64,000 nucleotides of DNA from Pseudomonas fluorescens. Its GTDB lineage: Bacteria > Pseudomonadota > Gammaproteobacteria > Pseudomonadales > Pseudomonadaceae. The translations under genes were made by a program, and so were the position numbers. The number at the start of each line of letters is the position of its first letter. Positions within the stretch are counted from its first letter, which is position 1. Shown in pieces: positions 18,101 to 27,130 of this stretch. A model generated the notes under the pieces. The model was not told where the DNA came from. It saw only the letters and a list, made by a program, of their open reading frames with translations, and did not search any database. The DNA lies in the NCBI RefSeq assembly GCF_001708445.1, contig NZ_CP015637.1, positions 5,953,001 to 6,017,000 on the forward strand, given 5' to 3'.

Positions 18101-19999
18101 TCAGGCGCCGACAATCCCGCCGTCTTCTCGCCGAATCGCCATCACCGACGATCGCGGCTTGCCATTGGGCAGGTGCTCCGGCCAAGTCGAACCGCCGGTT
18201 TCACCTGGATGCTGAATCCCCACAAACAGGGTCTTCTGATCCGGCGAAAAGCTGATCCCCGTCACTTCACAGGCCACCGGCCCCACCATGAAGCGGCGAA
18301 TTTCTCCGGTGCTCGGGTCGGCGCAGAGCATCTGGTTGTTGCCCATGCCGGCGAAGTCGCCGCTGTTGCTGTAGTCGCCGTCGGTGAGAATCCACAGGCG
18401 CCCGGCCTTGTCGAAACCCAGGCCATCGGGACTGTTGAACATGTTTTGCGGGTTGATATTGGACGAGCCGCCCTTGGGTGTGCCGGCGTGTACGCCTGGG
18501 TTGCCGGCGACCACAAACAGGTCCCAGGTAAAGTCCGGGGCACCGTGGTCATCGGCGTTGGCCTTCCAACGCAGGATCTGGCCGTAGACGTTTTTCTCGC
18601 GCGGGTTAGGGCCGCCCACTGGCTGGCCGTCTTCGCCCCGCTTGGCGTTGTTGGTCAGGGTGCAATAAACCTGGCCGTCAGTGGGGCTGACCACGATCCA
18701 TTCCGGGCGGTCCATGCGCGTGGCTTTCACCACGCTGGCGGCCAGGCGTGCGTGGATCAGTACTTCGGCCTGGCTGGCAAAACCGGTGCTGGCGTCGATG
18801 CCGTTTTTGCCATGGGTCAGCTCGACCCATTGCCCTTTGCCCTTGGGATGATCGGCGTTGCCGTCGCCCGCATCGAAGATGGCCACGTACAAGGTGCCGT
18901 GGTCGAGCAGGTCTTTGTTGGCCTTGGGGTTCTTGTGGTTGATCTTGTCGCGGCTGACGAACTTGTAGATAAATTCGCCGCGTTCGTCGTCGCCCATGTA
19001 CACCACGGCGCGGCCGTCGCGGGTTTGCGCCAAGGCGGCGTTCTCGTGCTTGAAACGGCCCAGGGCGGTGCGTTTGGCCGGGGTGGATTGCGGGTCGAAC
19101 GGATCGATTTCCACGACCCAGCCGTGGCGGTTGAGTTCATTGGGGTTCTTGGCCATGTCGAAGCGCGGGTCGTGCAAGTGCCAGTTGATCTCTTTGCTGG
19201 CGGCCACCACGCCATAGCGTTTCTGCCCGGCATCGAACGCTTGCTGGGGGTTGCTGCTACCAAAGCAGTCGGTGAAGTTCTCTTCGCACGTCAGGTAAGT
19301 GCCCCATGGGGTCTTGCCGTTGGCGCAGTTCTGGAAGGTACCGAGGACTTTTTTGCCGGACTTGTCGGCGCTGGTTTTCAACCATTCGTGGCCAGCGGCG
19401 GGGCCGCTCAGGCGGGTCGGCGAATTGCCGTGGATACGCCGGTTGTAACGCGAGTCCTGGACGAACTGCCAGGTGTCGCCCTGGCGCCGCACTTCGATCA
19501 CTGACACACCTTCGCTGGCCTGGGCCTTGTGCACGTCTTCGGCCGATTGCGGCGCGCCGCCGTGGGCGAAGAGGTAGCGGTAGTTGGTGTATTCATTGTT
19601 GATCGCCAACAGCGCGCGGTTGTCATCGCCGGGGAAGGCGAACAGGCTCATGCCGTCGTTGTTGTCACCGAACTGCTGCTCCTGAGCCTTGGCCGTGCCG
19701 TTGCCGGACGGGTCGAAGGCCGGCGCGTTCTTGTGCAGCGGCTGGCCCCAGCTGATCAGCACCGAGGCGGTATAGCCGGGTGGCAGGCTGATGGCGTCGC
19801 TGGTGGCGGCGGCGATACTGGCAAAGCCCAACAACGGGCTGGCGGAGGCGGCGTTGACGGCGAGTGCGCTGCGGGTCAGCAGGTTGCCGCCGAGGAACAT
19901 CGCGGCACCGCACAGGGCTCCGGCGCCGATAAAGCGACGGCGGGTCAGGCCAACCATCTGTTCGAGGTCGGTGGCTTGGTTTTCTTCTAATAGGCTCAT
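18101..19999 (-). CDS. PhoX-family phosphatase (Tat-exported, DUF839)
   Basis: 632 aa. A twin-arginine signal (LTRRRFIGAGALCGAAMF) with a hydrophobic stretch and an Ala-rich cleavage region ends near residue 52. The mature part contains the PhoX-type landmarks TYLTCEENFTDCF, the NEYTNYRYLF acidic segment, SPDGLGFDKAGRLWILTDGD and the C-terminal GVACEVTGISFSPDQKTLFVGIQHPGE-like segment (read as several pieces). PhoX enzymes are monomeric Ca/Fe alkaline phosphatases exported folded. No PHO box was identified upstream by eye. Confidence 0.9.
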   Translation of the reverse strand: MSLLEENQATDLEQMVGLTRRRFIGAGALCGAAMFLGGNLLTRSALAVNAASASPLLGFASIAAATSDAISLPPGYTASVLISWGQPLHKNAPAFDPSGNGTAKAQEQQFGDNNDGMSLFAFPGDDNRALLAINNEYTNYRYLFAHGGAPQSAEDVHKAQASEGVSVIEVRRQGDTWQFVQDSRYNRRIHGNSPTRLSGPAAGHEWLKTSADKSGKKVLGTFQNCANGKTPWGTYLTCEENFTDCFGSSNPQQAFDAGQKRYGVVAASKEINWHLHDPRFDMAKNPNELNRHGWVVEIDPFDPQSTPAKRTALGRFKHENAALAQTRDGRAVVYMGDDERGEFIYKFVSRDKINHKNPKANKDLLDHGTLYVAIFDAGDGNADHPKGKGQWVELTHGKNGIDASTGFASQAEVLIHARLAASVVKATRMDRPEWIVVSPTDGQVYCTLTNNAKRGEDGQPVGGPNPREKNVYGQILRWKANADDHGAPDFTWDLFVVAGNPGVHAGTPKGGSSNINPQNMFNSPDGLGFDKAGRLWILTDGDYSNSGDFAGMGNNQMLCADPSTGEIRRFMVGPVACEVTGISFSPDQKTLFVGIQHPGETGGSTWPEHLPNGKPRSSVMAIRREDGGIVGA

Positions 20000-20089
20000 G
20001 TCAGGCTCCCTGCGGTTTTTGCAGACACCATAAGGAGCGGGCGTGACGAAATTGTTGCAGTTTGAAGGTGGGCGCAGCAGGACGCGCGC

Positions 20090-20854
20090 CTAGACCGGCG
20101 TCCCCAGCAGTACATTGCTCGGTGCGAATTGCACTTGGACGGTTTTGCCTACGGCAGTGCCCAGCGCCTTAAGGGCGTCAGGCTGCGCCAGGGCGCATAA
20201 AACCTGGCCACTGGGCAGGGCGATGCGCACTTCGCTGGGGCCGTCCTCGGCGGCGAGAATCGCGTCGACGGTACCGCTCATATAATTGTGTCCGGGTGTT
20301 GCTGGCGCCCCGGCGGCGAGCAATTCGAGCCAGCCGGCCTTGATCAGCGCGACCACTTCCACGCCGTTCTCCAGCTCCAGTCGTTGCGTGCTGTCGTGAG
20401 TGATCTGCGCATGCAAACTCAGGCCGCCGGCCAGTTGCAGGTGGATCAGGTCATTACGGCCATGGCTGTCGATGCCGATGACCTGGCCGTGCAATTGGTT
20501 GCGGGCGCTGGTGCGCAGCATCAAGCGGCCCAGCAGGTTGAAATCGCTGGCGGCTTCGGCCGACCCCAAGACCTCGGCCTGCAACACTTGCAGGCGTTGG
20601 TAGAGGCGCAGTACACGCTCACCTTCGGCTGTCAGCTTGGCGCCGCCGCCGCCCTTGCCGCCGACACTGCGTTCCACCAGCGGCTTTTGCGCCAGGTTGT
20701 TTAGTTCATCGATCGCGTCCCAGGCGGCCTTGTAACTCAGGCCGGCGCTTTTGGCGGCGCGGGTGATGGAGCCCTGCTCGGCAATGTGGCCCAGCAAGGC
20801 GATGCGCTGGGGGCGGCGGATGATGTGTTGGCTGAGGGAAGTGGGCAGGGACAT
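20090..20854 (-). CDS. ModE-family molybdenum-dependent regulator
   Basis: 254 aa. The N-terminal winged helix (about residues 15-110: LLGHIAEQGSITRAAKSAGLSYKAAWDAIDELN as the HTH, then VGGKGGGGAKLTAEG) is the ModE signature. Two Mop/TOBE domains follow (about 115-180 and 186-252), which bind molybdate. ModE dimers repress mod genes when molybdate-loaded. No modABC genes lie in the window, so its targets are elsewhere. Confidence 0.9.
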   Translation of the reverse strand: MSLPTSLSQHIIRRPQRIALLGHIAEQGSITRAAKSAGLSYKAAWDAIDELNNLAQKPLVERSVGGKGGGGAKLTAEGERVLRLYQRLQVLQAEVLGSAEAASDFNLLGRLMLRTSARNQLHGQVIGIDSHGRNDLIHLQLAGGLSLHAQITHDSTQRLELENGVEVVALIKAGWLELLAAGAPATPGHNYMSGTVDAILAAEDGPSEVRIALPSGQVLCALAQPDALKALGTAVGKTVQVQFAPSNVLLGTPV

Positions 20855-20911
20855 GGGAATACGCTTCGATGAGATGCAGGGACGTTGCCGCCCTGGCGCC
20901 CGGGAGTCAAG

Positions 20912-21649
20912 TCAGGCGCCTGGTTTGGGCGTGCGGGCCAGGCAGTACACATCGACCTGCCGCGCGCCGGCCTCCATCAACAGTTGCGCCAGGCTGTGGG
21001 CGGTGGCGCCGGTGGTGAGCACATCGTCCACCAGCGCCAGGTGACGGCCCTGCACCTGGGCGCCGGGTGCCAGGGCAAAGGCGCTGAGCAGGTTGCGCCT
21101 GCGAGCCTTGGCGTCGAGGGTTTGTTGCGCCACGGTTTCATGGGGGCGTAGCAACAGGTGCTCATCGTATTCGAGGTCCAGCTCGGCGCTGAGCCAGCGA
21201 GCCAGCATCAGTGCCTGGTTATAGCCACGTTCGCGCAGGCGCTTGCGGGCCAGGGGCACGGGCAGCAGGCAGTCCGGGCGGCTGAGGTCGGCCTGCTCGA
21301 AGCGATGTTGCAGGTAGCGCGCGAGCAAGCGCCCCAGCAGATGCCCGAGCGGCCAGCGAGCCTGGTGCTTGAAGCGGCTGATGAGGGTGTCGACCGGGAA
21401 ACTGTAGGACCAGGGGGCGACCACCTGTTTAAAGGCCGGCGGGTATTTTTGGCATTGGCCGCAGACCAGACCCTCCATCGGCAAGGGCAGGGCGCACACT
21501 TCGCAATGTTCCATCAGCCACGGCAGCTCGGTTTCGCAGACGTTGCACACGCAATCGGCGGTTTCGGTCGCCTCATCGCAGATTAAACAGGTTTGTGTGT
21601 TTTTTAACCAGATGTAAACCTGGCGTTTGTATCTCGGTTGACAGTGCAT
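20912..21649 (-). CDS. ComF family protein (phosphoribosyltransferase-like)
   Basis: 245 aa. A Cys-rich zinc-ribbon N-terminus (CLICDEATETADCVCNVCE and CGQCQ) is followed by a PRTase domain with KHQARW..LGRLLA, the PVPLARKRLRERGYNQA segment and the PRPP loop LVDDVLTTGAT. ComF-like proteins contribute to DNA uptake in naturally competent bacteria; in Pseudomonas this gene (also called gntX-like) sits beside bioB, as here, and is divergent from it. Confidence 0.92.
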   Translation of the reverse strand: MHCQPRYKRQVYIWLKNTQTCLICDEATETADCVCNVCETELPWLMEHCEVCALPLPMEGLVCGQCQKYPPAFKQVVAPWSYSFPVDTLISRFKHQARWPLGHLLGRLLARYLQHRFEQADLSRPDCLLPVPLARKRLRERGYNQALMLARWLSAELDLEYDEHLLLRPHETVAQQTLDAKARRRNLLSAFALAPGAQVQGRHLALVDDVLTTGATAHSLAQLLMEAGARQVDVYCLARTPKPGA

Positions 21650-21741
21650 GATTCTTCCTTAAATATGCCGAGCATCCGTGTCGTGCCTGTGGGTATTGCC
21701 CTTCCCACAGCGAAAGCCCAAGCATAATCAAGGAATCGCCC

Positions 21742-22797
21742 ATGAGCGCCAGCACCACTGCAACCCTGCGTCACGATTGGTCCTTAGCCGAAGTCAAAGC
21801 CCTGTTCGTGCAGCCGTTCAATGACCTGTTGTTCCAGGCGCAGACCGTGCACCGTGCGCATTTCGATGCCAACCGTGTGCAGGTGTCGACGTTGCTGTCG
21901 ATCAAGACCGGTGCCTGCCCGGAAGATTGCAAATATTGTCCGCAGTCGGGCCACTACAACACGGGCCTCGAAAAAGAAAAGCTGCTGGAAGTGCAGAAGG
22001 TCCTCGAAGAGGCTGCCCGCGCCAAAGCCATCGGCTCGACGCGCTTCTGCATGGGCGCTGCATGGAAACACCCGTCGGCCAAAGACATGCCCTACGTGCT
22101 GGAGATGGTCAAGGGCGTGAAGGCCATGGGCCTGGAAACCTGCATGACCCTCGGCCGCCTCGACCAGGACCAGACCCAAGCGCTGGCCCAGGCCGGCCTG
22201 GACTACTACAACCACAACCTCGACACCTCGCCGGAGTTCTACGGCTCGATCATCACCACCCGCACCTACGCCGAGCGCCTGCAAACACTGGCCTACGTTC
22301 GGGACTCGGGAATGAAGATCTGCTCCGGCGGCATCCTCGGCATGGGCGAGTCCCTCGACGACCGCGCCAACCTGCTGATCCAGCTGGCCAACCTGCCCGA
22401 GCACCCGGAGTCGGTGCCGATCAACATGCTGGTAAAAGTCGCCGGCACGCCGCTGGAAAACGCCGAGGACATCGACCCGTTCGATTTCATCCGCATGCTG
22501 GCGGTAGCGCGCATCCTGATGCCGCAATCCCATGTGCGTCTTTCGGCCGGCCGTGAAGCGATGAATGAGCAGATGCAGGCCCTGGCCTTCTTTGCCGGCG
22601 CCAACTCGATTTTCTACGGCGACAAGCTGCTGACCACCGCCAACCCGCAGGCTGACAAGGACATGCAACTGTTCGCGCGCCTGGGCATCCAGCCTGAAGC
22701 CCGCGAAGAGCATGCCGATGAAGTGCATCAGGCGGCGATTGAACAGGCGCTGGTGGAGCACAAGAGCAGCGAGCAGTTCTATAACGCCGTTGTTTGA
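21742..22797 (+). CDS. bioB: Biotin synthase
   Basis: 351 aa radical-SAM enzyme. The 4Fe-4S motif is Cys59-x3-Cys63-x2-Cys66 ([14 protein letters not shown]). Further family marks are the [12 protein letters not shown] and GGILGMGE blocks. It inserts sulfur into dethiobiotin, using a 2Fe-2S cluster as donor. First gene of the biotin operon; a REP doublet separates it from bioF. Confidence 0.98.
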   Translation: MSASTTATLRHDWSLAEVKALFVQPFNDLLFQAQTVHRAHFDANRVQVSTLLSIKTGACPEDCKYCPQSGHYNTGLEKEKLLEVQKVLEEAARAKAIGSTRFCMGAAWKHPSAKDMPYVLEMVKGVKAMGLETCMTLGRLDQDQTQALAQAGLDYYNHNLDTSPEFYGSIITTRTYAERLQTLAYVRDSGMKICSGGILGMGESLDDRANLLIQLANLPEHPESVPINMLVKVAGTPLENAEDIDPFDFIRMLAVARILMPQSHVRLSAGREAMNEQMQALAFFAGANSIFYGDKLLTTANPQADKDMQLFARLGIQPEAREEHADEVHQAAIEQALVEHKSSEQFYNAVV

Positions 22798-22814
22798 TTG
22801 AAATACAGAACAAC

Positions 22815-22903
22815 GGTGGGAGGGGGCTTGCCCCCGATTGCGGCGTGTCAGTCGACCTAGGTTTCAACTGACGAATTGCTATCGGGGGCGAGCCCCCTCC
22901 CAC
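22815..22903. repeat. REP doublet (REPIN) inside the biotin operon
   Basis: GGGAGGGGGCTTGCCCCCGA and ATCGGGGGCGAGCCCCCTCC face each other in the 145-bp gap between bioB and bioF. It may uncouple bioB mRNA stability from the downstream genes. Confidence 0.9.
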
Positions 22904-22942
22904 CTGTTCTGATCGAGTTGAACCTGCCAGTCCGAGGCCTGC

Positions 22943-24124
22943 ATGTCTTTTGATCTCTCCGCGCGCCTCGCTGCCCGCCGTGCCGAACACCTTTACCGGC
23001 AACGCCCGCTGCTCCAGAGCCCTCAAGGCCCGGAAGTGGTGGTCGACGGCCAACCCCTCCTGGCGTTCTGCAATAACGATTACCTGGGCCTTGCCAATCA
23101 CCCGCAGGTGATCGAGGCCTGGCGCGCCGGGGCGTCCCGTTGGGGCGTGGGCGGCGGCGCTTCGCACTTGGTGGTGGGCCATGCCACGCCGCACCATGAG
23201 CTGGAAGAAGCCCTGGCCGACCTCACCGGTCGCCCGCGGGCATTGCTGTTTACCACCGGCTACATGGCCAACCTCGGTGCAGTCACCGCGCTGGTGGGGC
23301 AGGGCGATACCGTGCTGGAAGACCGCCTCAACCATGCTTCGTTGCTGGACGCCGGCCTGCTGTCGGGCGCGCGCTTCAATCGCTACCTGCACAACGACGC
23401 CGCCAGCCTGGCCAAGCGCCTGGAGAAAGCCAGCGGCAACACCCTGGTGGTCACCGACGGCGTGTTCAGCATGGATGGCGACCTGGCCGACCTGCCAGCG
23501 CTGGCCCGTGAAGCGCGAGCCAAGGGCGCCTGGTTGATGGTGGATGACGCCCATGGCTTTGGCCCGTTGGGTGCCAACGGTGGCGGGATCGTCGAGCATT
23601 TCGGCTTGAGCCAGGACGACGTGCCGGTGCTGGTCGGTACCCTGGGCAAAGCGTTCGGCACCGCCGGGGCGTTTGTGGCGGGCAGCGAGGAGCTGATCGA
23701 AAGCCTGATCCAGTTTGCCCGGCCGTATATCTACACCACCAGCCAGCCACCGGCGCTGGCTTGCGCCACCCTCAAAAGCCTGGAATTGCTGCGCACCGAG
23801 CATTGGCGACGCGAGCACCTTAATCGCCTGATCCGCCAGTTCCGCCAGGGCGCCGAGCAGCTCGGGCTGGACTTGATGGACAGCTTTACACCGATCCAGC
23901 CGATCCTGATCGGCGACAGTGCCAAGGCCGTGCGCCTGTCGCAGATGCTGCGCGAGCGTGGCCTGATGGTCACCGCGATCCGCCCGCCCACCGTGCCCGC
24001 CGGCAGCGCGCGGTTGCGTGTGACATTGACGGCTGCCCACAGCGAGGCGCAGGTGCAGCTATTGTTAAATGCGTTGGAGGCGTGTTTCCGCTTGCTGGGT
24101 GCCACGGAGCCCGACCATGCGTGA
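22943..24124 (+). CDS. bioF: 8-amino-7-oxononanoate synthase
   Basis: 393 aa PLP-dependent alpha-oxoamine synthase. Visible marks: [12 protein letters not shown], the [15 protein letters not shown] segment, [15 protein letters not shown] and the PLP-lysine motif [11 protein letters not shown]. It condenses pimeloyl-ACP with alanine. Its 3' end overlaps bioH by 8 bp. Confidence 0.97.
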   Translation: MSFDLSARLAARRAEHLYRQRPLLQSPQGPEVVVDGQPLLAFCNNDYLGLANHPQVIEAWRAGASRWGVGGGASHLVVGHATPHHELEEALADLTGRPRALLFTTGYMANLGAVTALVGQGDTVLEDRLNHASLLDAGLLSGARFNRYLHNDAASLAKRLEKASGNTLVVTDGVFSMDGDLADLPALAREARAKGAWLMVDDAHGFGPLGANGGGIVEHFGLSQDDVPVLVGTLGKAFGTAGAFVAGSEELIESLIQFARPYIYTTSQPPALACATLKSLELLRTEHWRREHLNRLIRQFRQGAEQLGLDLMDSFTPIQPILIGDSAKAVRLSQMLRERGLMVTAIRPPTVPAGSARLRVTLTAAHSEAQVQLLLNALEACFRLLGATEPDHA

Positions 24125-24848
24125 TCGACTGATTCTGTTGCCCGGCTGGGGCCTCGGCGTGTCACCGCTGGAGCCGTTGGCCGCCGCCCTGCGTGGGCTG
24201 GACGAACACTTGCAGGTGCAGATCGAGCCGTTGCCGGCGTTGGATTCCAGCGACCTGGAGGAGTGGCTCGACGAACTCGACGCCACGCTGCCGGACAACG
24301 CCTGGCTGGGCGGTTGGTCGCTGGGCGGTATGCTCGCTTCCGAGCTGGCTGCAAGGCGTGGCGAGCGCTGTTGCGGCCTGCTGACCCTGGCGAGCAACCC
24401 GTGTTTCGTCGCCCACGATGGCTGGCCGAATGCGATGCCCGGCGAGACCTTCGATGCTTTTTTGGCGGGCTGCCACGCCGATTCCCAAGTCACGCTCAAG
24501 CGTTTTGGCCTGTTGTGCGCCAAGGGTGCCGAGGACCCACGCGGGCTTTCGCGATTACTGGTCAGCGGTGCGCCGAATTCACCCGCCAGCGTGTTGATGC
24601 CAGGCCTTGAGTTGCTGGCCAAACTCGATACTCGCGCCGCCCTGCAAGCGTTTCGCGGCCCCCAGTTGCACCTGTTTGCCGGCCTGGACGGGCTGGTGCC
24701 GGCCGAAGCCGCCAGTGATCTGCTGGCGTTGCTCCCCGATGTGGAAATCGGCCTGATTGAACAGGCCGGTCACGCTTTTCTTCTGGAAGACCCCCACGGC
24801 GTGGCGGGGGCTATCCAGGCTTTTTTGCATGAGTGTGTTGATGACTGA
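24117..24848 (+). CDS. bioH: Pimeloyl-ACP methyl ester carboxylesterase
   Basis: 243 aa alpha/beta hydrolase from the ATG at 24117, inside the end of bioF. LLPGWGLG forms the oxyanion region and GGWSLGG carries nucleophile Ser68; the later [10 protein letters not shown] and AGHAFLLE segments hold the Asp and His. It frees pimeloyl-ACP from its methyl ester. Both ends overlap neighbours, so translation is coupled. Confidence 0.94.
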   Translation: MRDRLILLPGWGLGVSPLEPLAAALRGLDEHLQVQIEPLPALDSSDLEEWLDELDATLPDNAWLGGWSLGGMLASELAARRGERCCGLLTLASNPCFVAHDGWPNAMPGETFDAFLAGCHADSQVTLKRFGLLCAKGAEDPRGLSRLLVSGAPNSPASVLMPGLELLAKLDTRAALQAFRGPQLHLFAGLDGLVPAEAASDLLALLPDVEIGLIEQAGHAFLLEDPHGVAGAIQAFLHECVDD

Positions 24849-25653
24849 TTTATCCCATCCTCCCCTGCCAGGCGCCTTGCCGGACAAGCGTCAGGTAGCG
24901 GCCTCGTTTTCCCGTGCGGCGGCCAGTTACGACAGTGTCGCCGAGTTGCAGCGGGCGGTGGGGCATGAACTGCTGGCCCGCTTACCGTCTGCCGGGGCGC
25001 CGCAACGCTGGCTGGATATGGGCTGTGGCACGGGGTATTTCAGCCGGGTGCTGGGCGGCTTGTGGCCCGCCAGCCACGGCGTGGCGCTGGATATTGCCGA
25101 AGGCATGCTCAACCATGCACGGCCTCTGGGGGGCGCCGAGCATTTCATCGCCGGCGATGCCGAGCGCCTGCCATTGCGGGATGGCAGTTGCGGGCTGATC
25201 TTCTCCAGCCTGGCGGTGCAATGGTGTGCGGACTTCGCGGCGGTGCTCAACGAGGCGTATCGAGTGCTGCAGGCCGGTGGCGTGCTGGCGTTCGCAAGCT
25301 TGTGCGTGGGCACCCTGGATGAGTTGCGCGAAAGCTGGCGGGCAGCGGATGGCCTGGTGCACGTCAATCGCTTCCGGACCTTCGAGGCTTACCAGCAGTT
25401 GTGCGCGGCCAGTGGCTTGCGTGTGATCAGCCTGGAGCGTCAACCCCATGTGCTGCACTACCCGGATGTGCGCAGCCTGACCCATGAATTGAAGGCGCTG
25501 GGGGCGCACAATCTCAACCCTGGGCGACCGGGAGGGTTGACGGGGCGTGCGCGGATTGTTGCACTGGTGAACGCTTATGAGCGGTTCCGTCGGGCCCAGG
25601 GCCTGCCGGCGACTTACCAAGTGGTGTACGCCGTACTGGAGAAACCTTTATGA
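24841..25653 (+). CDS. bioC: Malonyl-ACP O-methyltransferase
   Basis: 270 aa from the ATG at 24841, overlapping bioH by 8 bp; another ATG 12 bp upstream is in frame. The SAM-binding motif I is [15 protein letters not shown], with the family's N-terminal [13 protein letters not shown] segment and FSSLAVQWC further on. It methylates malonyl-ACP to start pimelate synthesis. Confidence 0.95.
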   Translation: MTDLSHPPLPGALPDKRQVAASFSRAAASYDSVAELQRAVGHELLARLPSAGAPQRWLDMGCGTGYFSRVLGGLWPASHGVALDIAEGMLNHARPLGGAEHFIAGDAERLPLRDGSCGLIFSSLAVQWCADFAAVLNEAYRVLQAGGVLAFASLCVGTLDELRESWRAADGLVHVNRFRTFEAYQQLCAASGLRVISLERQPHVLHYPDVRSLTHELKALGAHNLNPGRPGGLTGRARIVALVNAYERFRRAQGLPATYQVVYAVLEKPL

Positions 25654-26330
25654 GCGCCGCTTATTTCATCACCGGTACCGACACCGATGTCGGCAAGACC
25701 ACCGTCGCTGCCGGCCTGCTGCGCGCGGCGCGCCAGGCTGGCAAAAGCACCGCCGCCGGCAAACCGGTTGCCTCCGGTTGCCAGGTCACGCCCAAGGGCC
25801 TGCGCAACGCCGACGCCCTGGCGCTGCTCGCTGAGTGTTCATTACCGCTGACGTATGCCGAGGTCAACCCGGTGGCGTTCGAACCGGCCATTGCCCCCCA
25901 TTTGGCCGCGCGAGAGGCGGGTGTGGCGCTGACGGTGCAGTCGCTGCTCAAACCCATGCAGCAGGTCCTGGCACGGCAAGCAGATTTCACCTTGATCGAA
26001 GGCGCGGGCGGCTGGCGCGTGCCATTGGCTGATCAGGACAACCTGTCGGACCTGGCCATGGCGCTCAAGTTACCGGTGATTCTGGTGGTGGGCGTGCGCC
26101 TGGGGTGCATCAGCCATGCGTTGCTGACTGCCGAAGCTATCGCAAGGGACGGTTTGCCCCTGGCGGGCTGGGTGGCGAATATCATCGACCCCAAGACCTC
26201 TCGTCTGGAAGAAAACCTCGCCACCCTGGCCGAGCGCTTGCCCGCTCCTTGCCTGGGCCGGGTGCCGAAACTCAAGCACGCCAGTGCTGAGGCGGTGGCC
26301 GAGCACCTGCAACTGGACCTGCTTGACTGA
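25650..26330 (+). CDS. bioD: ATP-dependent dethiobiotin synthetase
   Basis: 226 aa; the start overlaps the bioC stop (ATGA). P-loop [11 protein letters not shown] at residues 8-18, the KPVASGC substrate segment and the [10 protein letters not shown] block identify BioD. It closes the ureido ring of dethiobiotin. Last gene of the operon. Confidence 0.97.
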   Translation: MSAAYFITGTDTDVGKTTVAAGLLRAARQAGKSTAAGKPVASGCQVTPKGLRNADALALLAECSLPLTYAEVNPVAFEPAIAPHLAAREAGVALTVQSLLKPMQQVLARQADFTLIEGAGGWRVPLADQDNLSDLAMALKLPVILVVGVRLGCISHALLTAEAIARDGLPLAGWVANIIDPKTSRLEENLATLAERLPAPCLGRVPKLKHASAEAVAEHLQLDLLD

Positions 26331-26434
26331 TTTTGGCTATCGATAAGGCATTATGCCATTAGCGTTTTTGACGGGCCTTTTGACAGGATCTCTGCTTCAA
26401 TTCAACTTCACGATTCTCTTAGCAGGGCCACGCC

Positions 26435-26716
26435 ATGGAAATCTCTGGCAGCAGTGCGTTTTATTCAGGCTTGAGCACCATTCAGGCCGGGCAAAGCCGT
26501 GTCGACCAGGCCGCCGGCAAGATTGCCAGCGCCGCGACAACCCAGCCCTCGGATGCGCAGGTAGACCTTCTACGTGCCAACGCCCGTGCCCAGCCGTCCA
26601 ATTCGGCGAGCAACATGGTGGAAATGGCGCAAGGCAAGTTTCAAGTGGAGCTCGGCGCGAAAGTCGCCAAGGCTTCGGACGAAATGCTCGGCACGTTGAT
26701 CGATACCTTCGCTTAA
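26435..26716 (+). CDS. Conserved small protein of unknown function (PA0505-like position)
   Basis: 93 aa, rich in Ala, Ser, Gln and without membrane segments. It starts MEISGSSAFYSGLSTIQAGQ and is likely helical throughout. The heptad-like pattern and small-residue bias recall flagellar rod/hook-type or secreted helical proteins, but I see no defining motif. The slot between bioD and the first acyl-CoA dehydrogenase corresponds to PA0505 of P. aeruginosa. Function unknown. Confidence 0.75.
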   Translation: MEISGSSAFYSGLSTIQAGQSRVDQAAGKIASAATTQPSDAQVDLLRANARAQPSNSASNMVEMAQGKFQVELGAKVAKASDEMLGTLIDTFA

Positions 26717-26745
26717 TCCCCGACCCCCTCTAAGCGCGGGCCCTC

Positions 26746-26898
26746 GTGGCGAGCGGGCTTGTTGTGGCGAGCGGGCTTGCCCCGCGTTGGGCTGCGAAGC
26801 GGCCCCAAAACCAACCACCCAGGTAATACCTGATACACCGCATTCAGATTTATTGGGGCTGCTGCGCAGCCCAACGCGGGGCAAGCCCGCTCGCCACA
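26746..26898. repeat. Long inverted repeat / REP doublet, GGCGAGCGGGC-type
   Basis: The left arm holds GTGGCGAGCGGGCTTG twice in tandem, the first copy truncated, then CCCCGCGTTGGGCTGCGAAG. The right arm is the complement, GCTGCGCAGCCCAACGCGGG followed by GCAAGCCCGCTCGCCAC. The paired arms of about 45 bp flank a 60-bp spacer. This is a third REP family in the window and could form a strong hairpin after the 93-aa gene. Confidence 0.87.
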
Positions 26899-27056
26899 AT
26901 AAGCCCCGCATTGCCACATGCCTTCCCTCTGAATTTTCTGCATATCCTTCTGATGTGGCATCCCGCCGCAGGCCTGGCCGTGTCTGCCCATAACCTGCAT
27001 CAGGACAAACGGTGTCGGGTGGACGCTTGACAACCCCAGGTCGTAAACGTATGTTT

Positions 27057-27070
27057 CAAACACCTGTTTG
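27057..27070. promoter_or_regulatory. Candidate PsrA operator upstream of the first acyl-CoA dehydrogenase
   Basis: CAAAC-ACCT-GTTTG matches the published PsrA consensus (G/C)AAAC-N2-4-GTTT(G/C). It lies 61 bp upstream of the ATG of the PA0506-like gene, which is a reported PsrA target in P. aeruginosa. PsrA is a TetR-type repressor released by long-chain fatty acids, so this gene is probably induced by fatty acids. Confidence 0.7.
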
Positions 27071-27130
27071 ACCGCCATAACAAATCCACGCGGTTGTTCA
27101 TTCCAGATACATCAGCAGAGGTTTATCGCT

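Noticed and set aside
22815..22903. Terminator or BirA operator between bioB and bioF
   Set aside because: The inverted repeat matches the dispersed REP family and lacks a T-run; no BirA-type operator is visible.
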